64,000 nucleotides of DNA from Streptoalloteichus hindustanus (GTDB lineage Bacteria; Actinomycetota; Actinomycetes; Mycobacteriales; Pseudonocardiaceae). Position numbers and translations under genes: made by a program. The stretch spans positions 62,001 through 126,000 of the forward strand of contig NZ_FQVN01000004.1 in NCBI RefSeq assembly GCF_900129375.1, read 5' to 3'. Under the pieces are notes generated by a model. It ran no database searches. It saw only the letters and a list, made by a program, of their open reading frames with translations, and had not been told where the DNA came from. How positions within the stretch are numbered: the stretch's first letter is position 1; the number at the start of each line of letters is the position of its first letter. This document shows, piece by piece, positions 24,735 through 33,087 of the stretch.

Positions 24735-26342
24735 TCAGGACTGGTCGCTGCGCGGTGCGGTGAGAAGCCGGAGGTAGTCGGTCAGCGCCGTGCCCGTGGG
24801 TTGGGACGCGGTGAACCCGACGTGGCCGTCAGGGCGGACCAGCACGGAGGCGGGCCCGGTGATGCCGTAGGCGCGGTGGGCGTGCCCTTCGGTGTCGACA
24901 ACAACGTTGTCGCTGGCCGACTCCGTTGTTCCTGGCGGCACCACGGTGATCACGCGCACGGGGTCGATATCGACGGTGTCGGCGTGGGCGGTCGGGGAAG
25001 CGGTGGGCTGGCCGAAGCGCAGCAGTGTGAGGTGTGGACCGCGGAAGAGCTCGAACAGACTCGTGGTGGTGTCGCGGACGCGGAGACCAGGTGCGTCCGG
25101 CGCGCGGTCACCAGCCCTGATGCCGGTCGTCTCGTCGAGGTCGCGCGACAGCGGGCTGTCGGGATAGCCGATGCTGAGCTGGGTGATGTCGGCGAACTTG
25201 TCCTTGGCGGAGAAGGCGTCCGTGGCCACTTCGAGATTTCCCCTGCCGGATTCCTCCCTGGTCGCCGTGTCGTAGCGCCGGGTGCTCGTCGCCAGCAGGG
25301 ACCGCGCGACGGGGAGACGTTCGGCCTCGTAGGTGTCCACAAGGGACGCTGGAGCCCCGCGCAGGACGTGGGCGAGCTTCCAGCCGAGGTTGTACGCGTC
25401 CTGGAGTCCGGTGTTCATGCCCTGGCCGCCCGTGGGCGGGTGCACGTGCGCGGCGTCGCCGGCGACGAGGACGCGTCCTTGTCGGTAGCGGTCCGCCATG
25501 CGGATGTTCGGTCGCCAGGTCGAGGTCGCCCAGGTGGCACCGAAGGTGACGCCGGGAAGGCGGCATTCGGCGGCGAAGATCCGGCGCAGGGTGGCGGTGG
25601 TGGGCGCGGGGATCTGCCCGGTGTCGTCGGGGTGGACCCGGGCGAAGAACACCCAGCCGTCGAGATCCCGTTGCCAGGTGAGCATCGTGCCGGTGGACCA
25701 GATGTGCAGGTGGCTCGGGTCGAGGCCGTCGATCTCGGCGCACCCGGTGATGAAGTGCTCCGTGTCCCGGGTGTGGCCCTGGAAGGAGATGCCGGCCAGC
25801 TCGCGGACCCGGCTGGACGCGCCGTCGCATCCCACGACGTACCTGGCGGTGATCTGGTGGGCGACGCCTGCGGTGCGCACCGTGGCGACGACGAGGTCGG
25901 CCCGGCCGGCCCGGTCGTCCAAATCCACGAGTTCGTGGTCGAACTCGACCCGAACGCCCCAGGAGGCCAGACGGTCGCTGAGGATCTCCTCGGTGGACTG
26001 CTGGGGGAGTTCCACGAAGGAACACCGGTGCGGCGCGTCCGGCGTGGGGCGGTTCGCGCTCTCCGCCCCGGGGTCGAGCTCGCGCACCACGGTGTCGCCC
26101 TCGTAGAGGTACGCCTTCGGGTCGCGCCGGCCACGGGCGTGGACCTCGTCGACGACGCCGAGGTCGTCGAGGATTTCCAGGCTCCGCGCGGACAACGCGC
26201 GTCCCCGGGCTCCGGTGGGAACCCGGGTGGCCCGCCTGTCGACGACGCGCACGGCGACACCGCGTCGGGCCAGCTCGCAGCCCAGCAGCAGCCCGACCGG
26301 GCCGCCGCCGACCACGAGCACCTCGGTGTGGGGGGTGGGCAC
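24735..26342 (-). CDS. FAD-dependent aromatic monooxygenase (PheA/TetX, rifampicin-oxygenase-like)
   Basis: 535 aa from GTG at 26340-26342, with GAGG eight bases before. FAD motifs: EVLVVGGGPVGLLLGCELAR (residues 7-26), the VVGCDGASSRVRE 'DG' motif, and GDAAHVHPPTGGQGMNTGLQ (the GD motif). The last 130 residues form the thioredoxin-like domain of PheA/MhpA/RdmE-type hydroxylases (LRVRDTTTSLFELFRGPHLT). This class hydroxylates phenols, polyketides or antibiotics such as rifampicin and tetracycline. The SnoaL-like gene follows upstream on the same strand, a partnership common in polyketide tailoring, but no polyketide synthase is in view. Confidence 0.87.
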   Translation of the reverse strand: MPTPHTEVLVVGGGPVGLLLGCELARRGVAVRVVDRRATRVPTGARGRALSARSLEILDDLGVVDEVHARGRRDPKAYLYEGDTVVRELDPGAESANRPTPDAPHRCSFVELPQQSTEEILSDRLASWGVRVEFDHELVDLDDRAGRADLVVATVRTAGVAHQITARYVVGCDGASSRVRELAGISFQGHTRDTEHFITGCAEIDGLDPSHLHIWSTGTMLTWQRDLDGWVFFARVHPDDTGQIPAPTTATLRRIFAAECRLPGVTFGATWATSTWRPNIRMADRYRQGRVLVAGDAAHVHPPTGGQGMNTGLQDAYNLGWKLAHVLRGAPASLVDTYEAERLPVARSLLATSTRRYDTATREESGRGNLEVATDAFSAKDKFADITQLSIGYPDSPLSRDLDETTGIRAGDRAPDAPGLRVRDTTTSLFELFRGPHLTLLRFGQPTASPTAHADTVDIDPVRVITVVPPGTTESASDNVVVDTEGHAHRAYGITGPASVLVRPDGHVGFTASQPTGTALTDYLRLLTAPRSDQS

Positions 26343-26479
26343 AGCGCAGCCTCGCTTCTCGTGGAGGGGTGGGTGGGAGCGGAAGATCGGGCGCACGTCC
26401 TCGAACTGTCGGCAGTCGACCAGATCCCGGCCGGTGGCGACAAGGACTCGCGCGTGGCCCGGCCGGGATCTGGCCGGGC

Positions 26480-26962
26480 TCACGGCATGGTCTGGCCGCC
26501 GAGCAGGGCGGCGAGCCGCGGGAGCGCGCCAGCGGCCTCCGCGCCGCCCAGGAAGTTGGGGAAGTCCCGCCAGTGCGCGATCTGGCCGTCCCGCGCCCGG
26601 AGCACCCCGATCGACGAGGTGAAGCGGAACGGCGTGCCGGCCAGCGCGGCCGCGTTCTCCGACCGGACGCCGGACAGGTCGAACTCGAAGGCGACGACCT
26701 CCGGGTCCGTGGTGTCGTAGATCGTCGCGACCGCCTCCCGGATGTCCAACGCGGCGCGCATGCCCTCCGCCGCGCGGTCGGCCAGGTGCCGCTGGATCGC
26801 CGCCCGCCCCGTGAACCGCCGGGCCATCCCGGGCAGCGCGAACGGTGTCTCGTACACCGCGTCCTCGGTGAACTCGACGGCGCCGGCCTCGCCCAGCAGC
26901 CCGCGCCGCAGGCGCTCGACGATCTCCCTGGGCCCGGCCACCCCGTGGTCCCGCTCCGTCAT
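26480..26962 (-). CDS. SnoaL/NTF2-like protein
   Basis: 160 aa. A single NTF2-like cone: an N-terminal helix pair, EFTEDAVYETPFALPGMARR, a RFTGRAAIQRHL segment, then strands VVAFEFDLSG, RFTSSIGVLRARDGQIAHWR and the final FPNF. These proteins act as small cyclases, isomerases or binding partners. The start ATG at 26960-26962 faces a TetR gene across a 103-bp gap with two repressor-like palindromes, so expression is most likely under that regulator, with the monooxygenase downstream possibly in the same transcript. Confidence 0.82.
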   Translation of the reverse strand: MTERDHGVAGPREIVERLRRGLLGEAGAVEFTEDAVYETPFALPGMARRFTGRAAIQRHLADRAAEGMRAALDIREAVATIYDTTDPEVVAFEFDLSGVRSENAAALAGTPFRFTSSIGVLRARDGQIAHWRDFPNFLGGAEAAGALPRLAALLGGQTMP

Positions 26963-26992
26963 GGCAACTCCTCGGCTCGCTCGCGGGTTATT

Positions 26993-27033
26993 CGGAGATG
27001 TCTCTCCGTTTGACTATATGGAGGGATCTCTCC
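26993..27033. promoter_or_regulatory. two TetR-type operator palindromes
   Basis: CGGAGATGTCTCTCCG (26993-27008) is a perfect 6+6 palindrome, and GGAGGGATCTCTCC (27020-27033) repeats it with one mismatched pair. The shared half-site is GGAGA. An AT-rich ACTATAT between them is a plausible -10. The pair lies midway between the SnoaL-like and TetR starts, so one repressor could control both. Confidence 0.75.
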
Positions 27034-27065
27034 GGTTAGCAAGCGGTCCGAGGTACGATCGCCGC

Positions 27066-27662
27066 GTGGTCGACGAGTCAGCGGTTCCCGGCGGCAGGCG
27101 GCTGCGCGCGGACGCGCGCCGCAACCGGGAGCTCGTGGTCGCCGCCGCCCGGACCGCCTTCGCCGAGGACGGGTTGGCGATCTCGTTCGACGAGATCGCG
27201 CGCCGGGTCGGCGTGGGGGTGGGCACGGTCTACCGGCACTTCCCGACCAGGGAGGCCCTGTTCGAGGCGGTGCTCCTCGACCGCGTCCGCCAGTTCGTCG
27301 CCGACGCCGTGGCGCTCGCCGACGCCGACGACCCGGGCCGGGCGTTCCTCGGGTTCGTCACCGCGGTGATCGACCAACTGGCGCTGAACCAGGCGCTGTG
27401 CGAAGCGCTGGAAGCCAGCGCCGGTGTGGGGTTCGAGACCGCCCCGACCGTCGAACGCGACTTCCTGGACGCGGTCGGCACTCTGCTGCGGCGTGCCCAA
27501 CAGGCCGGTGCGATCCGGTCCGACCTCGATGTCGTCGACGTGCGGGACATTCTCGTCGCCTGCGCCACCGCGCAACGACGGGCCAGTCGGCGTGGTGGCA
27601 CCAGTCGCCTCGTCGCCGTGGTCTGCGAGGGCATGACCAGTGCGGAAGACGCGCGGTCCTGA
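27066..27662 (+). CDS. TetR family transcriptional regulator
   Basis: 198 aa from GTG at 27066. DNA-binding domain: RRNRELVVAAARTAFAEDGL and SFDEIARRVGVGVGTVYRHF followed by PTREALFEAV. The effector domain is helical with a hydrophobic VTAVIDQLALNQAL helix typical of the SbtR-like C-terminal domain. The double palindrome 30-70 bp upstream is the presumed operator, giving autoregulation and control of the divergent SnoaL-like gene and perhaps the monooxygenase. Confidence 0.92.
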   Translation: MVDESAVPGGRRLRADARRNRELVVAAARTAFAEDGLAISFDEIARRVGVGVGTVYRHFPTREALFEAVLLDRVRQFVADAVALADADDPGRAFLGFVTAVIDQLALNQALCEALEASAGVGFETAPTVERDFLDAVGTLLRRAQQAGAIRSDLDVVDVRDILVACATAQRRASRRGGTSRLVAVVCEGMTSAEDARS

Positions 27663-28092
27663 GCCTCTCCCGATCTCCACATCGACCCGGGTGGAGGTCG
27701 ATATCTGACCGTTCGGTTTGTTCCCGGTATTCGGTGAAAGATCCGTGACGGCAGATCAGGTGCTGAGGGCCTTACGTCCTGACGGCCGGCGTCGGCGCCG
27801 GCGCGATGGTTGTTCATCCCGGCGTGAGTGATCGCCGCGGGCGGAAGTGCGTGATCGATCAAAGAGAACTGATCGCGGGGCCTAATAGTGATCTTTTCGG
27901 AAAAGGTCAAGAGTGGCTGGTGATCTTGGGGTGGAAAACCGTTCTGTCGAGTGATGTCACGGGCCGGGCGTGTCCGGTGCCGCCCTGGTTGCGGTATGCA
28001 CGAGAGGCCGTCGGATGTCGATCCAGACCGCCCGGTCCGGACCCCGGGGGAGTCGCGGGAGGGCAGGTCGGTGCGCGGGAGGTCAGTCACCG
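27663..28092. other. gene-free stretch before the LuxR-type regulator
   Basis: 430 bp with no convincing protein. GC falls between about 27840 and 27950, where GATCGATC and several GTGATC words occur; this is the likely promoter zone for the regulator at 28093. No terminator hairpin for the TetR gene was found with certainty. Confidence 0.45.
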
Positions 28093-28761
28093 ATGCGGAC
28101 CCTGTCGTCCAGTCTCGTCGAGGAACGCCCACTGTTGCGCCTGTTCGTGATCACCGGGGTTCGCCTGTACCGGGAGGGCCTGGTGGTGGCGCTCGGCGGT
28201 CGACCGGAGGTCACCGCGGTCGCCGGGGCCGGGAGCTGCCAGGAGGCGCTGGCCGCGGCGCGGGAGTTCCGACCGGACATCGCGCTGCTCGACATGTCCA
28301 TGGTGGAGAGCGCGGAGACCGCCCGCGTCCTGACGCGCCTGGTGCCCACGGTGAAGATCGTGGGGCTGGCCGTGCCCGAGACCGAGAGCGACGTGCTGGC
28401 CTGCGCCGAGGCCGGGGTCGCCGGGTACGTCCCCCGCGACGGCTCGCTCGTCGACCTGGTGACCACCCTGCGCCACGTGGCCAGGGGCGAGACCGTGTGC
28501 TCGCCGCAGATGGCCGCCGTCCTCATGCGCAGGGTGGCCGCCCTGACCCGGGAGCGACAGCCCTCCCGCTCGGCGGTGACGCTCACCCGGCGTGAGCGCG
28601 AGATCGTGGACCTGATCTCGGCCGGGATGGCCAACCGGGAGATCGCCAGGGAGCTGGGGATCGAGCTGTGCACGGTGAAGAACCACGTCCACAACATCCT
28701 GGAGAAGCTCGGCGTGCGCCGGCGCACCGAGGTCGTGGGCCTGGCCCGCGCCTGGGTGTAG
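28093..28761 (+). CDS. NarL/LuxR-family regulator with degenerate receiver domain
   Basis: 222 aa. The receiver part keeps the phospho-acceptor position (DIALLDMSM, D67) but the acidic pair after strand 1 is replaced (RLFVITGVRLYREGL where active members have ADDH), and the conserved lysine is an arginine (GYVPRDGS). The C-terminus is an intact GerE/LuxR helix-turn-helix: LTRREREIVDLISAGMANRE, IARELGIELCTVKNHVHNIL. No histidine kinase is adjacent. Phosphate-independent control, for example by a small ligand as in other atypical receivers, is therefore likely. ATG 28093 follows GGGAGG by ten bases. It sits just upstream of the eCIS locus in the same direction. Confidence 0.85.
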   Translation: MRTLSSSLVEERPLLRLFVITGVRLYREGLVVALGGRPEVTAVAGAGSCQEALAAAREFRPDIALLDMSMVESAETARVLTRLVPTVKIVGLAVPETESDVLACAEAGVAGYVPRDGSLVDLVTTLRHVARGETVCSPQMAAVLMRRVAALTRERQPSRSAVTLTRREREIVDLISAGMANREIARELGIELCTVKNHVHNILEKLGVRRRTEVVGLARAWV

Positions 28762-29133
28762 CTCCGGCCCCGTGCGCGTCGCGCGGGCGCGCCATGCCAG
28801 GTCCTCTCAGTGTCGTCGAGCCCGCGGTTGTCCTCCTCCGGCTCCGGGTTCCCGTCATCTTCTCCGTCCCGGTGGCCGCCGGTCTCCGTTCGTCGATGAC
28901 GTGAATCTTCCGGTCGGACCGGATCCGGTTCGGCGGGTGGAGCGGATCGGGTTCCCCGCCGTCGGGAAGATCCGGATCGTTTCTCGATCTCGGTTCCCCT
29001 TTCGGCCGAATCCGGGACGGGTGGGAACCGGTCCGGGTCGACCCGGGAACAGATCCGAGGATGCATTGCTCCTGGCGGCGGAGGAGACGTTAGGTGGACG
29101 GGGAGGATCTCCGTCACGGCATGGGAGACGACG
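28762..29133. promoter_or_regulatory. upstream region of the eCIS operon with perfect palindromes
   Basis: 372 bp without a gene. Two perfect palindromes stand out: ACCGGATCCGGT (28918-28929) and CCGGGTCGACCCGG (29033-29046), with further GGATC/GATCC words between them. They lie 90-215 bp before the first eCIS gene. Sites for a dimeric regulator are inferred; the degenerate LuxR-type regulator directly upstream is a candidate binder. Confidence 0.5.
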
Positions 29134-30318
29134 ATGACCGAAACCGCGCAGGCCGCGAACAAACCGCATCCCTGTCCGCCACCTCCTCCGCCGAGTGTCG
29201 ATCCCGAGACCGAGCTCCAGAAGTTGCGGGAGCGGGAGGCCAAGGACAAGGTGATCGTCACCGGTCTCCAGTCCGACCTGAAGGACATCGGGGTCGCCAT
29301 CACCGATCTCGGGAAGAGCCGCGACGAGATCAAGAAGGCCTGCGACAGCTACCGGATCGCCAATCCGCGGACCCGGGTCGAGCAGGCGCACTGCGACGCC
29401 CACAAGAAGCTGCACTGCCTCGCCAAGAAGGTGCAGGAGCTGCTGGGGAACGACAAGGCGCACGAGCTGTACGAGCTGGTCGAGAAGTTCGGGCAGGACG
29501 TCAGGGACAAGGCGTGCGACCTGGAGGGTGCGCGGTTCAGCCTCCAGGTCGCGCAGTCGCACAAGCGCAAGGCCGACGAGAAGCTCACGGCGGAGAAGGC
29601 CAAGCTCCGGGACATGCTCGCGACCGAGTCGAACTCGAAGGTCCCGCTGACCGAACTGGAGCAACTGCGCAAGGGCATGCACGACGCCATGGCGAAGAAC
29701 GACGCGGTCGAGGCGTACCTGCACTGCAAGGAGATCCTGCGCCGTCACGACTGGCTGGTCCAGGCGTACCCGGAGCCCGACTACTTCTGCGTCGACCTCA
29801 TCGAGCAGTGGGGCGTGGTGTACAAGGCGCAGAAGGACGTGTGGGCCAAGAACGAGGAGTGCCGCAAGCACGAGGCGGACGTGGAGCGGCTCACGATTCT
29901 CCTCGACGGCAAGCCGAGCGGGTGGCGCACCGATCCGCTCGGTGAGGTGCGGCGCCGCTGGAAGGAGAAGCAGGCCAAAGAGACGCGGACGCGCGCCGGC
30001 GAGGAGCCGGGGGCCGCGACGCCGTCGGGAGACGCGGCCGGCGGACCCGCCCAGCAGGAGACGCCGGCGAAGTCCGGTGATCAACCCCCACCGGGAGACA
30101 CCGAGCGCCGGGATCGCGACCAGCGGCGCAAGGAGCTGCGCCAGGAGCGCGTGACCACCGAGGAGCGGAAGCGCGAGCTGGAAGGCCAGCTGCACGCGAC
30201 GACGGACGAGGACCGGCAGGCCGAGCTGCGAGAGAAGATCAGCGAGACCGACCGGCGGATGACGAAGATCGATGAGGAACTGGCTGGGCTGGGTGAGGAG
30301 GGCGGAGCGACGCCGTGA
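29134..30318 (+). CDS. coiled-coil protein opening the eCIS operon
   Basis: 394 aa, not recognised as a named family. After a proline run (CPPPPPPS, residues 14-21) come long heptad-rich helices (TELQKLREREAKDKVIVTGL, KRKADEKLTAEKAKLRDML), a central less helical part, a Gly/Ala/Pro linker near 290-325 and a final charged helix that closes with GDTERRDRDQRRKELRQER. No signal peptide or membrane segment. Its stop overlaps the start of the Pvc16-like cap gene, so it is co-translated with the particle. Scaffold, chaperone or tail-length partner are possibilities; none is shown by sequence. Confidence 0.7.
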   Translation: MTETAQAANKPHPCPPPPPPSVDPETELQKLREREAKDKVIVTGLQSDLKDIGVAITDLGKSRDEIKKACDSYRIANPRTRVEQAHCDAHKKLHCLAKKVQELLGNDKAHELYELVEKFGQDVRDKACDLEGARFSLQVAQSHKRKADEKLTAEKAKLRDMLATESNSKVPLTELEQLRKGMHDAMAKNDAVEAYLHCKEILRRHDWLVQAYPEPDYFCVDLIEQWGVVYKAQKDVWAKNEECRKHEADVERLTILLDGKPSGWRTDPLGEVRRRWKEKQAKETRTRAGEEPGAATPSGDAAGGPAQQETPAKSGDQPPPGDTERRDRDQRRKELRQERVTTEERKRELEGQLHATTDEDRQAELREKISETDRRMTKIDEELAGLGEEGGATP

Positions 30319-31013
30319 GCGGCGCCCTCGCCCTGTACGCCGTCACCAGCACGCTCCAGCAACTGATCTTCCACGCCTGTCGGGACGACCCGGTGCTGCG
30401 CGGGGTGGTGCTGAGCGAGTCGGAGATCGTCCTCGACGACCCGGCCCGCGCCGCGAAGGACGCCGCCAACAAGGTGTCCCTGTGGCTGTACCGGGTCAGT
30501 GAGGACGAGTTCGTGCGCAACCACCCCGCCGCGCACGGCGTGGGGTCGACCCGGCGCCAGTTCCCGCCCCTCGCGCTGGACCTGCACTACCTGGTCACCC
30601 CGATGACCGGCTCCGCGTGGAGCGACCAGATCCTGTTGGGCCGCACGATGCAGATCCTCAACGACAACGGCGTCCTCCGGATCGACGACCGGGACGACGA
30701 GGTGGTCGACGAGATCCAGGTCCTCCTCGGCCGGCCGGAGCTGGGCGACCTCACCCGGATCTGGGAGGCGCTGCACGAGCCCTACCGGCTGTCGGTGAGC
30801 TACCTGGCCCGGGTGGTCCGGATCGACAGCACCCGGTTCGAGGAGCACCCGGTCGTCTGGGAGGCGACGGCGACGTACACCACCCGCGTCCCGGCGCCAC
30901 CCGACATCCCCGACATCCCCGAGAACACCGGCAGAACTGGCAGAACTCGCAGAACTGGCAGAACTGGCACTGACAGCAACGACAGCTCCGACAGCACCAC
31001 GACAACTGCCTGA
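30315..31013 (+). CDS. DUF4255 / Pvc16-like tail cap (tail terminator) protein
   Basis: 232 aa from GTG at 30315, overlapping the previous stop (GTGA). LYAVTSTLQQLIFHACRDDP, VSLWLYRVSEDEFVRN, then PPLALDLHYLVTPM and YLARVVRIDS define the DUF4255 (Pvc16 N-terminal) fold, the cap that closes the distal end of eCIS sheaths and tubes. The C-terminal 40 residues are low-complexity: PDIPDIPEN, then Thr-Gly-Arg repeats and a Ser/Asp/Thr tail, encoded by a 9-bp tandem repeat. The cap role is well established for the family. Confidence 0.88.
   Translation: MSGALALYAVTSTLQQLIFHACRDDPVLRGVVLSESEIVLDDPARAAKDAANKVSLWLYRVSEDEFVRNHPAAHGVGSTRRQFPPLALDLHYLVTPMTGSAWSDQILLGRTMQILNDNGVLRIDDRDDEVVDEIQVLLGRPELGDLTRIWEALHEPYRLSVSYLARVVRIDSTRFEEHPVVWEATATYTTRVPAPPDIPDIPENTGRTGRTRRTGRTGTDSNDSSDSTTTTA
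30930..30974. repeat. in-frame 9-bp tandem repeat in the cap gene
   Basis: GGCAGAACT occurs at 30930, 30939 and 30957, with the variant CGCAGAACT at 30948 and a decayed fifth copy at 30966. It codes for Thr-Gly-Arg units in the cap's tail. Copy number may vary between strains without breaking the frame. Confidence 0.85.
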
Positions 31014-31022
31014 GGAGACCTG

Positions 31023-32609
31023 ATGCCCGAGTACCTCGCTCCCGGCACCTACGTCGAGGAGGTCCGTGGCGACGTCGTGCCCATCGAGGGGGTGGGGACC
31101 AGCACCGCCGGCTTCGTCGGGTTGACCGAGCGCGGTCCCCTCCAGCCCACCCTCGTCACGTCCTGGTTGGAGTACCAGCGCAGGTACGGAGACGTCGTTC
31201 CGCCACGGGTGTCCGTGCTTCCCCTGTCGGTCCAGGGTTTCTTCGCCAACGGCGGACAGCGGGTCTACATCGCCAGGATCACGCGGAAGAACGCGACCCG
31301 GGCCGAGATCACCCTCGACGGCGACGGCGCGCCGAAGGTCCGCGCGGTCGGCCCCGGCGCCCACGGCAACCGGATCTGGGTCCAGGTCAGCAAGTCCAGC
31401 ATGGGCGGCGAGAAGAAGTTCCGGCTCACGATCTACTACTACCGGGACCGCGTGGTCGAGCCGCCGCTGGACCTGCGCAAGTACCCCCCGGACGTCACCG
31501 AGGAGTTCGACGACCTGAGCGCGGACCCCCAGGACAGCCGGTTCGCCAGCACCGTGGTCAACGCGTCGTCGTACCTGGTGGCGCTGGAGTGGCCCACGCC
31601 CACTCCCGGTGTGCCGACCATCCCCGAACAACCCGAGCCCAAGGCGCTCGCCGACGGCGGCGACGGCGAGGACCCGTTGACCGCCGAGGAGTTCGAGGGC
31701 ACCAAGGACCGCACGCCCGACAAGTTCACCGGGCTGGGGGCGATCGGCACGATCGACGAGGTCGCCATCCTGGCGGTCCCCGACGCCGTCAACACCGTGC
31801 TGCTGCCGAACAAGGCCGACCGGACCACGGTGGTCGACAAGATGCTCCAGCAGTGCCGCGACCTGCACGACCGGTTCGCGATCCTGGACGTCGAGCCCGG
31901 CCAGGCCAACATCACCGCGAACGCCGCGAGCCAGGTGCCGTCCCGGTCCGAGCACGCCGCCATCTACTACCCGCACCTGCGCGTCCTGGACCCCACCAGC
32001 CGGCAGGCGGTGCTCGTCCCGCCGAGCGGGTTCGTCGCCGGTGTCTACGCCTTCAACGACACCACCCGCGGCGTGCACAAGGCGCCGGCCAACTACGAGG
32101 TGCGCGGCATCCTCACCAGCGACATCCGGCCCGGCGAGGGGCCGCTGGAGTTCACGGTGGGCCAGGGGCAGCAGGCGATCCTCAACCCGTTGGGCATCAA
32201 CGTGATCCGCGACTTCCGGTCGACCGGGCGCGGCGTGCGGGTCTGGGGCGCGCGCACCATCTCCGACAACGCGGAGTGGCGCTACATCAACGTCCGCCGG
32301 CTGTTCACCTTCGTCGAGGAGTCCGTCGACAAGGGACTCCAGTGGGTGGTCTTCGAACCGAACTCCGAACCCACCTGGGCGCGGGTGCGGCGCACCGTCG
32401 ACACCTTCCTGGAACGCGTCTGGCGGGACGGCGCGCTGATGGGCGGCAGCAAGCAGGAGGCGTACTTCGTGCGCTGCGACCGCTCGACGATGACCGAGGA
32501 CGACATCAACAACGGTCGGCTGATCTGCCTGGTCGGCATGGCGCCGGTGCGGCCGGCGGAGTTCGTGATCCTGCGCTTCTCGCAGAAGACGGTCGAGGCC
32601 GCCGCCTGA
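31023..32609 (+). CDS. contractile sheath protein 1 (Pvc2/Afp2-4-like)
   Basis: 528 aa. Starts PEYLAPGTYVEEV, the classic sheath N-terminus, then GFVGLTERGPLQPTLVTSW, and closes with the conserved C-terminal domain: ILNPLGINVIRDF, GVRVWGARTI, RRLFTFVEESVDKGLQWVVF, FLERVWRDGALMG and LVGMAPVRPAEFVILRF. These strands interlock neighbouring sheath subunits. The middle (about 105-215) is a variable surface domain. Sheath contraction drives the inner tube into the target. AGGAG seven bases before ATG 31023. Confidence 0.96.
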   Translation: MPEYLAPGTYVEEVRGDVVPIEGVGTSTAGFVGLTERGPLQPTLVTSWLEYQRRYGDVVPPRVSVLPLSVQGFFANGGQRVYIARITRKNATRAEITLDGDGAPKVRAVGPGAHGNRIWVQVSKSSMGGEKKFRLTIYYYRDRVVEPPLDLRKYPPDVTEEFDDLSADPQDSRFASTVVNASSYLVALEWPTPTPGVPTIPEQPEPKALADGGDGEDPLTAEEFEGTKDRTPDKFTGLGAIGTIDEVAILAVPDAVNTVLLPNKADRTTVVDKMLQQCRDLHDRFAILDVEPGQANITANAASQVPSRSEHAAIYYPHLRVLDPTSRQAVLVPPSGFVAGVYAFNDTTRGVHKAPANYEVRGILTSDIRPGEGPLEFTVGQGQQAILNPLGINVIRDFRSTGRGVRVWGARTISDNAEWRYINVRRLFTFVEESVDKGLQWVVFEPNSEPTWARVRRTVDTFLERVWRDGALMGGSKQEAYFVRCDRSTMTEDDINNGRLICLVGMAPVRPAEFVILRFSQKTVEAAA

Positions 32610-32637
32610 TCCGGGCGGCAGCGAGGAAGGAACGGCG

Positions 32638-33087
32638 ATGCCCACCGGACAGCGCAACGATCCGTACGCCGCGTTCAACTTCACCCTCGACATCGACGGG
32701 CTGTCGGGCTCACACGGGTTCTCCGAGTGCAGCGGCGCCAACACCGAGCAGGACGTGATCGAGTACCGCGAGGGCAACATGGACGCGGCGGTCGTGAAGA
32801 TCCCCGGGCTGAAGAAGTTCGGCGACATCACGCTGAAACGCGGCTACACCACCAACCGCGAGCTGTGGGAGTGGCGGCGGGCGGTGCTCCAGGGGAAGGT
32901 GGTGCGCCGCAGCGGGCACATCGTGCTCAACGACGAGGCGGGAAAGCCCGCGCTGCGCTGGAAGTTCACCAACGCCTGGCCCCGCAGGTACGCGGCGCCC
33001 ACGCTCAGCGGCACCACCAACGAGGTGGCCGTGGAGGAACTGGTGCTGGCCGTCGAGAGCCTGGAACTCGAACAGGGGGCCAAGTGA
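32638..33087 (+). CDS. inner tube protein 1 (Pvc1-like, gp19/Hcp fold)
   Basis: 149 aa. NDPYAAFNFTLDIDGLSGSH to GFSECSGANTE, then KIPGLKKFGDITLKRGYTTN, LWEWRRAVLQG and the closing NEVAVEELVLAVESLEL are hallmarks of the T4-gp19-like tail-tube family. Hexamers stack to form the rigid tube inside the sheath. Downstream overlap GTGA with the second sheath gene implies coupled synthesis. Confidence 0.95.
   Translation: MPTGQRNDPYAAFNFTLDIDGLSGSHGFSECSGANTEQDVIEYREGNMDAAVVKIPGLKKFGDITLKRGYTTNRELWEWRRAVLQGKVVRRSGHIVLNDEAGKPALRWKFTNAWPRRYAAPTLSGTTNEVAVEELVLAVESLELEQGAK

Noticed and set aside
30081-32831. 916-codon minus-strand frame across the sheath and cap genes
   Set aside because: Antisense shadow; sheath and cap motifs are on the plus strand and continuous.
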